Part shown: in pieces, positions 59,425 through 64,000 of the stretch
Numbering within the stretch: position 1 is the first letter of the stretch
How the letters are laid out: every line of letters begins with the position of its first letter
Assembly (NCBI GenBank): GCA_043818215.1
Contig: JBDRGC010000127.1
Coordinates: forward strand, 1 to 64,000
DNA length: 64,000 bases
Direction: 5' to 3'
DNA from: JBDRGC01 sp043818215
Lineage (GTDB): Bacteria; Chloroflexota; Anaerolineae; Anaerolineales; UBA11858
The notes under the pieces: model-generated
What the model was told of the DNA's origin: nothing
Seen by the model: only the letters and a program-made list of their open reading frames with translations
Databases searched by the model: none
Translations under genes and position numbers: made by a program

Positions 59425-59675
59425 GTTGCTCAAAATGTTAGTGGTGGATTGCATCCCAAAGGAAGCGTACCCACCAACAAAACCGAATTGTAAATGGTAA
59501 ATGGTGAATTATAAATGGTAAATGATTGTGGCGCTGTCTGCACTTCATTTACAATTTACCATTCACCAGTTACCATTTATAATTTCATTCCCCCCTGCAT
59601 AATTCAAATGACGCACTTTGGGGGGCAAAAAAGCATTTATGGGGATAACTTGAATAGACCGAACTGCAATATCAT
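59425..59675. repeat. 250-bp direct repeat, copy 1
   Basis: Matches 61053-61304 with few differences. It includes a GTAAATGGTAAATGGTGAATT / ATTTACCATTCACC palindrome (59489-59585) and ends with AACTTGAATAGACCGAACTGC, which reads like part of a trmO-type gene (NRPNCNIM). From 59675 to 59856 I see only a TAGGGCAGGTATCCTTACCTGCC hairpin region and no gene. Confidence 0.93.
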
Positions 59676-59856
59676 GCCCTTTGGGTACGCACCAAACGTT
59701 AGTATAAGTAGGGCAGGTATCCTTACCTGCCACTCGTCAATCTCGCAACGTAATCGTCATCGGTGGGAATGGAATCCCGCCCTACGAGTACGTATAACAA
59801 CAGGGATTTTGAGCAATTACAACTATTTCTAGTTAGCGCTTTGAAGGCTGCCGTAA

Positions 59857-61026
59857 ATGAATAAAAAACGTCCATTCGTACTCCATCTAACCTGGGTGGT
59901 ATTAGCTGTGATCATCATTGCTGCCATTGTATTGGCATCTTTGGTTCTGAAAAATATCGCCAACGAGAATTCACAAATCATACCCATTTACAGTCCAGGA
60001 TCATATAATTTCGAGGGCCAAGCTGTGCGCCTGGCCTGGTTTTACAAGCCGCCTGTAGATGGCAATCTGGCTTCAGTGGCCGAGAACTTCGACACTATCA
60101 TTTTGACATCCAACGATGAAAACGAGCGCGATGAGCTTCAACAACGCGGCCTTGACACCCCCATTTTGCAATATCTAAGTTTCGACGCCATCCAAGATCC
60201 TGGCTCATGCGATGCCCAGCCCTACCAAAACCAGGTCGCCAACCAGATCGGCGATTTCTGCCGTATCAGCGAACAGCACCCCGATTGGTTTCTGCTAGAT
60301 ATGCACGGCGAACGCATGAGTAACGGGAGCGGAAGCGTGATGATGGACCCCGGCAACCAGGAGTGGCGCGCCTTTTGGCTGGAGCGGGCCATCCAAAGCC
60401 AGGAACACCTCGGTTGGGATGGCGTTTTCCTTGACAATGTGGAGGCCAGCCTAAGCAAGCGCGCCCGCCGGGGACAGCTCCCCGCGGCTTACCTCACCAA
60501 TGCCAGCTACCAAACTGCTGTTTTGAGATTTTTGCAATACATCTACATTAACTACTTTCAACCACAACAACGCCCCCTGATGGCCAATATTATCGCACTG
60601 GAAAATGAGGGCATCTGGTTCGATTATCTGCAATTTCTTGATGGCGTCATGGATGAAGGATGGGCAGTCGATTGGGAAGATGGTTACCGCAGCTCTGGCA
60701 GTTGGGAAGCAGACCTCGTCCGGGCCGAGGAGACTCAAGGGCTTGGCAAAACGATCCTGCTCGTCTCACAAGGGAATTACAGCGATATCCAACGCCAGGA
60801 ATTTACCTTTGCCTCATACCTGCTCATCACCTATGGACGGGCCGCATTCCGCTACACCCACGCCGATCATTATAATGAAATTTGGCTTTATCCAGCCTAC
60901 GACCTCGATCTGGGGGAACCTCTGGGCGGGCGTTATATCGACGGCAATCTGTGGCGCCGCGATTTCACCAACGGAACCGTGACCGTTGATCCCCTGAATC
61001 ATACTGCGACGATTAGTGGGCCGTGA
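59857..61026 (+). CDS. Membrane-anchored glycoside hydrolase-like protein (GHL15-type)
   Basis: The 389-residue protein has one N-terminal membrane helix (about 11-33) and an extracytoplasmic TIM-barrel-like domain: VRLAWFYKPPVDGNLASVAENFDTIILTS, QHPDWFLLDMHGERM, GWDGVFLDNVEASL, FLDGVMDEGWAVDW and LITYGRAAFRYTHAD. This matches the putative glycosyl hydrolase family GHL15. The LDN and DE residues are catalytic candidates. It might trim or release the polymer. It is enclosed by two 250-bp direct repeats. Confidence 0.8.
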   Translation: MNKKRPFVLHLTWVVLAVIIIAAIVLASLVLKNIANENSQIIPIYSPGSYNFEGQAVRLAWFYKPPVDGNLASVAENFDTIILTSNDENERDELQQRGLDTPILQYLSFDAIQDPGSCDAQPYQNQVANQIGDFCRISEQHPDWFLLDMHGERMSNGSGSVMMDPGNQEWRAFWLERAIQSQEHLGWDGVFLDNVEASLSKRARRGQLPAAYLTNASYQTAVLRFLQYIYINYFQPQQRPLMANIIALENEGIWFDYLQFLDGVMDEGWAVDWEDGYRSSGSWEADLVRAEETQGLGKTILLVSQGNYSDIQRQEFTFASYLLITYGRAAFRYTHADHYNEIWLYPAYDLDLGEPLGGRYIDGNLWRRDFTNGTVTVDPLNHTATISGP

Positions 61027-61052
61027 AACGTGGTGCTACACATTTTCACGTT

Positions 61053-61304
61053 GTTGCTCAAAATGTTAGTGATGCATTGCATCCCAAAGGATGCGTACCC
61101 ACCAACAAAACCGAATGGTAAATGGTAAATGGTGAATTATAAATGGTAAATGATTGTGGCGCTGTCCGCACTTCATTTACAATTTTCCATTCACCATTTT
61201 CCATTTATAATTTCATTCCCCCTTCATAATTCAAATGACGCCCTTTGGGGGGTAAAAAAGGCATTTATGGGAATAACTTGAATAACCCGAACTGCAATAT
61301 TATG
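61053..61304. repeat. 250-bp direct repeat, copy 2
   Basis: Matches 59425-59675; here the right end continues directly into the trmO-like remnant. Confidence 0.93.
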
Positions 61305-61514
61305 GTGCTCGATGTAGACGAGGAACACGGCATCGTTATGCTGCCCTGGATAGATGCTCTCGATGGCACACCCGTTCTCGATCTGAAGCCTTACATACCA
61401 ATCTCAGATCGCATTCATGATTACAAGGTTGCAGCATGACTTGAAGAGTGGCCCGAATGGATGGAAGATGCCGCTGAACATTTTACCAAGCACGAAGTTG
61501 ATTTTGGGGAGTGA
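61245..61514 (+). pseudogene. TrmO/TsaA-like C-terminal remnant with in-frame stop
   Basis: The frame reads NNPNCNIMVLDVDEEHGIV, then WIDALDGTPVLDLKPYIP, the conserved motif of tRNA t6A methyltransferase TrmO, followed by a TGA at 61437-61439. The same frame then continues LEEWPEWMEDAAEHF to a second TGA at 61512-61514. The N-terminal half is missing. Confidence 0.75.
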
Positions 61515-61565
61515 GTCTATAAAGCGGTATTGCGATAAAAACAATCTTGCAAAAGGGAGCCCGCG

Positions 61566-63365
61566 ATGAGCAAATCATCTTCTCTGCACATTTTTGGGCG
61601 GACAATTCCGATGTGGGTTGTGGCGTTGGCGTTTGTCATATTGGGGCTGATGGCTTACTCGCCTTATCTGGGTTCTGGCTTCTCCGGTGATGATTTCATC
61701 TTCGTCAATATGCTGGAAGGTGCCATTCCTTACGACCCGGTGATGGGTTTCTGGTTCGGCGACATAGACTCCTACCCAGGTTTTACGATGCAGTGGTGGT
61801 TCGAACCAGGCGTGGCAGGGTCTTTCCTGCGCCCGTTGGCAAGCTGGACGCTGACCCTGCTGTACCAAACCTTTGGCCGCAACGCGGTTCCCTTTCATAT
61901 CACACTGGTGATGGTACATGCGCTGGGAGCTTTTACCGCCTGCCTCGTGCTGCGGCGATTATCGGGCCGTGACGCGCCCGCGCTGCTGGCTGCGCTGCTG
62001 TTTCTCATCTGCGAAGACCACGCCATGACTGTGGCCTGGATCGCCACCATCACCGACCTGCTATGCGCGCTGTTCCTGAATTTGGCCTTTCTGTGTCACA
62101 TCACTGCCCGGCAGGAGCGCAAACCCTGGCTGATTGCCCTGAGCCTGGTTTTCTTCCTGGGGGCGATCACTTCCAAAGAGACGGCTGCCATCTACCCCTT
62201 GATTATCGCCGCTTACGAGTTCTTCTTCGCCGAGCACTTGAGCAGCGACCGCGAACAAGTCAGTTTGATCGCCCGCGTCAGGCTGTTTTTCCGGCATTGG
62301 TGGGCCTGGGCGATTCCCCTGACCGCTGTCGCCGCTTATATGACCTTCTACCTCAACCTCGTCCCGCCAATGCGCAGCCTGATGTACGTGGATCCCTTCA
62401 GCCAGCCGGGCCGTTACCTGATTATGATGCTGACCAACCTGCCGGTGATGTTCGTAGCTCTGTTGACGCAATTCCTGCCTTCGATTGTGGTCATGCTCCC
62501 CAAGACGCTGCCCTTCGTGGCGGGGCCCGGAGTGATCTTGACCGGCCTGCTGCTTTGGGCGTTGCTTCCCTACCGGCGGGAACGCGCCGTCTGGTTTGCA
62601 CTGCTCGTCTTCGTGTTGGGCCTGCTCCCGGGCCTGGCGACCGAACCCGGCGAGCGGCTGCTCTACTTCCCCAGCATGTACGGGCTTTTCCTCGTGATCT
62701 GGCTCATCGTGCAGATTCCCATCTTGCGGCCGCGATTCGCGCCCGATGCCCCGCCCGGCGTGCGGCGGCTTGGCGCGGCGTGGGGCTGGTACCTGGCGGC
62801 TTCTGCGCTGATCCTGCCGGTCATCCTGCTGTTCGTCTCCCCCTCGATGTGGATTCCTGGCCTGCAATGGCCTGAACAGACAATGCTCGACAGCCTGCCG
62901 ATTATCGACGCCGGCGAGTACGAGCATATCGTCTACCTGAACACCGACTCATCCTACAATTCCTTCTATCTGCCCGATATCTACCGCTACCACCGCGGCG
63001 AGTACATCGACCTGCGGCTGCTTTCGAGCTTCAACGGGCACGTGTGGGCCAGGCAGGCATCGGATCATGCCATCGTACTCAAGAGCGAGGATACCGGCTG
63101 GTTGAGCAATATGTTCGCCCGGCTCACGCGCCTCACGCCGGAGTTCGCTGTGGGCGACGAGTACACCACGTCGCTGTTCACGGCCACCATTTTAGCTGTA
63201 ACGCCAGACAGGCAGGATGTGCAAGAAGTGCGCTTCGAGTTTACACTCCCCCTGGACGATCCGTCGATTGTGCTGCTGTTCTACGATGGGGAAAACTATC
63301 TCCGCTGGGAGCTATCGACGGAGTGGGAGCTGCTCAACCCGAGGTTGGATCCGTTTGCGTTCTAA
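61566..63365 (+). CDS. Polytopic membrane protein, GT-C/glycosyltransferase 39-like
   Basis: The 599-residue protein has about 10-12 hydrophobic helices and an early loop FSGDDFIFVNMLEG with an acidic DD pair, as in GT-C mannosyl/arabinosyltransferase-like proteins. After about residue 430 a periplasmic domain follows (SLPIIDAGEYEHIVYLNTD, DIYRYHRGEYIDLRLL, and a final VLLFYDGENYLRWEL strand set). Such proteins often glycosylate polymers or proteins outside the membrane using lipid-linked sugars. GGGAGCCCGCG precedes the ATG. Confidence 0.85.
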   Translation: MSKSSSLHIFGRTIPMWVVALAFVILGLMAYSPYLGSGFSGDDFIFVNMLEGAIPYDPVMGFWFGDIDSYPGFTMQWWFEPGVAGSFLRPLASWTLTLLYQTFGRNAVPFHITLVMVHALGAFTACLVLRRLSGRDAPALLAALLFLICEDHAMTVAWIATITDLLCALFLNLAFLCHITARQERKPWLIALSLVFFLGAITSKETAAIYPLIIAAYEFFFAEHLSSDREQVSLIARVRLFFRHWWAWAIPLTAVAAYMTFYLNLVPPMRSLMYVDPFSQPGRYLIMMLTNLPVMFVALLTQFLPSIVVMLPKTLPFVAGPGVILTGLLLWALLPYRRERAVWFALLVFVLGLLPGLATEPGERLLYFPSMYGLFLVIWLIVQIPILRPRFAPDAPPGVRRLGAAWGWYLAASALILPVILLFVSPSMWIPGLQWPEQTMLDSLPIIDAGEYEHIVYLNTDSSYNSFYLPDIYRYHRGEYIDLRLLSSFNGHVWARQASDHAIVLKSEDTGWLSNMFARLTRLTPEFAVGDEYTTSLFTATILAVTPDRQDVQEVRFEFTLPLDDPSIVLLFYDGENYLRWELSTEWELLNPRLDPFAF

Positions 63366-63369
63366 CCTT

Positions 63370-63445
63370 ATTTCTACCGTACATCTGTGAAAATAGAACG
63401 CGGACACTTGCGCCTGCGGTAGGTACAAGTGTCCGCGTTCTATTG
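63370..63445. repeat. Hairpin element, 18-bp perfect arms (GAACGCGGACACTTG)
   Basis: The arms at 63393-63410 and 63426-63443 are fully complementary. TTCTACCGTACAT upstream and the arm sequence are shared with the element at 8030-8095 in opposite order. No T-run follows. The stretch 63446-63638 contains no gene I can support. Confidence 0.85.
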
Positions 63446-63638
63446 AAAGGGGAAGCAAATATCGGGAAGGCGGAGGGGGAGATGAAAAGTTTGAAGTTCA
63501 TTATGAATCGCAACGATTGGCTTCCGTCATCAAGCAAACCTTAAATTATTGTTTCTGCCTTGACTTAGAACATGTGTGCGTGTATTATTGAGAACAGAAC
63601 GGGCGTTCTAATTATGGCTCTATTTGAAGGTAAATTAT

Positions 63639-64000
63639 ATGAACAGATTATTCTCTGGCTCAACGCATGTAGATATTCAAGGAAAACAGGTATTAATATT
63701 CCACAGCCTTAATGCAGAGGTTGCAGAATACGCAGTAATTGGCTTCGAAAACTATCCTGTGCAAATCCTTGACTACCGGGACTTTGGGTTAGCTGCAATC
63801 AACTCCCTTTTGGCGACCAACAGATTTCACGATTTCGCTCCAAAGTTCAATCATCCTGCACATACGACCATTGTTAAATCAGAGCAGGGAAAGATACAAA
63901 TTGAGCTTAGGAATACAGATGAACAGAACCCATCTCACATGCTTAGGATTGCAATTGGTATTAAGGAAGCAACTATCCCCGAATATACTTTTTTGCTAAA
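63639..64000 (+). CDS. Unrecognised protein, 3' end outside the window
   Basis: The ATG at 63639 opens a frame of at least 120 codons that runs off the right edge: MNRLFSGSTHVDIQGKQVLI, then FHSLNAEVAEYAVIGFENYP and NRFHDFAPKFNHPAHTTIVK. I recognise no family. The base composition is clearly more AT-rich than the genes to its left, which suggests the polysaccharide locus ends here and that this gene has a different history. An overlapping 32-codon frame from ATG 63614 is less likely. Confidence 0.55.
   Translation, partial: MNRLFSGSTHVDIQGKQVLIFHSLNAEVAEYAVIGFENYPVQILDYRDFGLAAINSLLATNRFHDFAPKFNHPAHTTIVKSEQGKIQIELRNTDEQNPSHMLRIAIGIKEATIPEYTFLL

Overview
The window looks like one stretch of chromosome from an uncultured environmental bacterium, most consistent with Chloroflexota (Anaerolineae-like). 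This is an inference from three things: the mix of a stand-alone methylmalonyl-CoA mutase B12 subunit plus MeaB with large envelope-glycan gene sets, the abundance of small toxin-antitoxin (TA) pairs, and the many intergenic palindromes. No rRNA, tRNA, CRISPR array, phage structural gene or transposase was found.

Layout. 1-9.9 kb is housekeeping and mixed: a response regulator cut by the window edge, a methyltransferase, a nitroreductase, B12 subunit-MeaB-GNAT, PRPP synthetase, Fpg and a PHP hydrolase. From a winged-helix regulator at 9.95 kb to about 63.4 kb lies one very large surface-polysaccharide locus, almost all on the + strand. It holds sugar nucleotide genes (epimerase, gmd, fcl, 4,6-dehydratase, RmlD-like reductase, NeuB-like synthase, SpsF-like and NeuA/PtmB-like cytidylyltransferases, PtmA-like SDR, Gfo/Idh oxidoreductase). 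It also holds an ABC exporter (Wzm/Wzt type), several glycosyltransferases and methyltransferases, an AAC(3)-like acetyltransferase, a DUF4910 peptidase-like protein, a PAPS sulfotransferase with a fused Sat-CysC that would make its PAPS donor, a histidine kinase, a WbaP-type initiating phosphoglycosyl transferase, a CapD-type membrane dehydratase, a FemAB-like protein and two polytopic GT-C-like proteins. Together these suggest a sulfated, fucose- and nonulosonate-containing exported glycan.

Two features make the locus unusual. First, nearly every gene junction carries a short-phrase, low-complexity palindrome: units of 6-12 nt in one orientation, then the same units reverse-complemented. 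The phrase differs from site to site. These tracts supply stop codons, start codons, or up to about 86 in-frame residues inside otherwise intact enzymes. Second, about twelve TA-like modules sit one by one at these same junctions (MazEF, AbrB/PIN, HicBA twice, CopG/BrnT twice, MNT/HEPN twice, DUF433/DUF5615, DUF5678-like/retropepsin-like, DUF6883/DUF4926, VapBC), together with a lone four-helix-bundle (S23/IVP-like) gene. Several are bordered by duplicated fragments of the neighbouring biosynthetic genes, as if cassettes had entered by recombination at the gene borders and left partial copies of the flanks. This combination is the most interesting content of the window.
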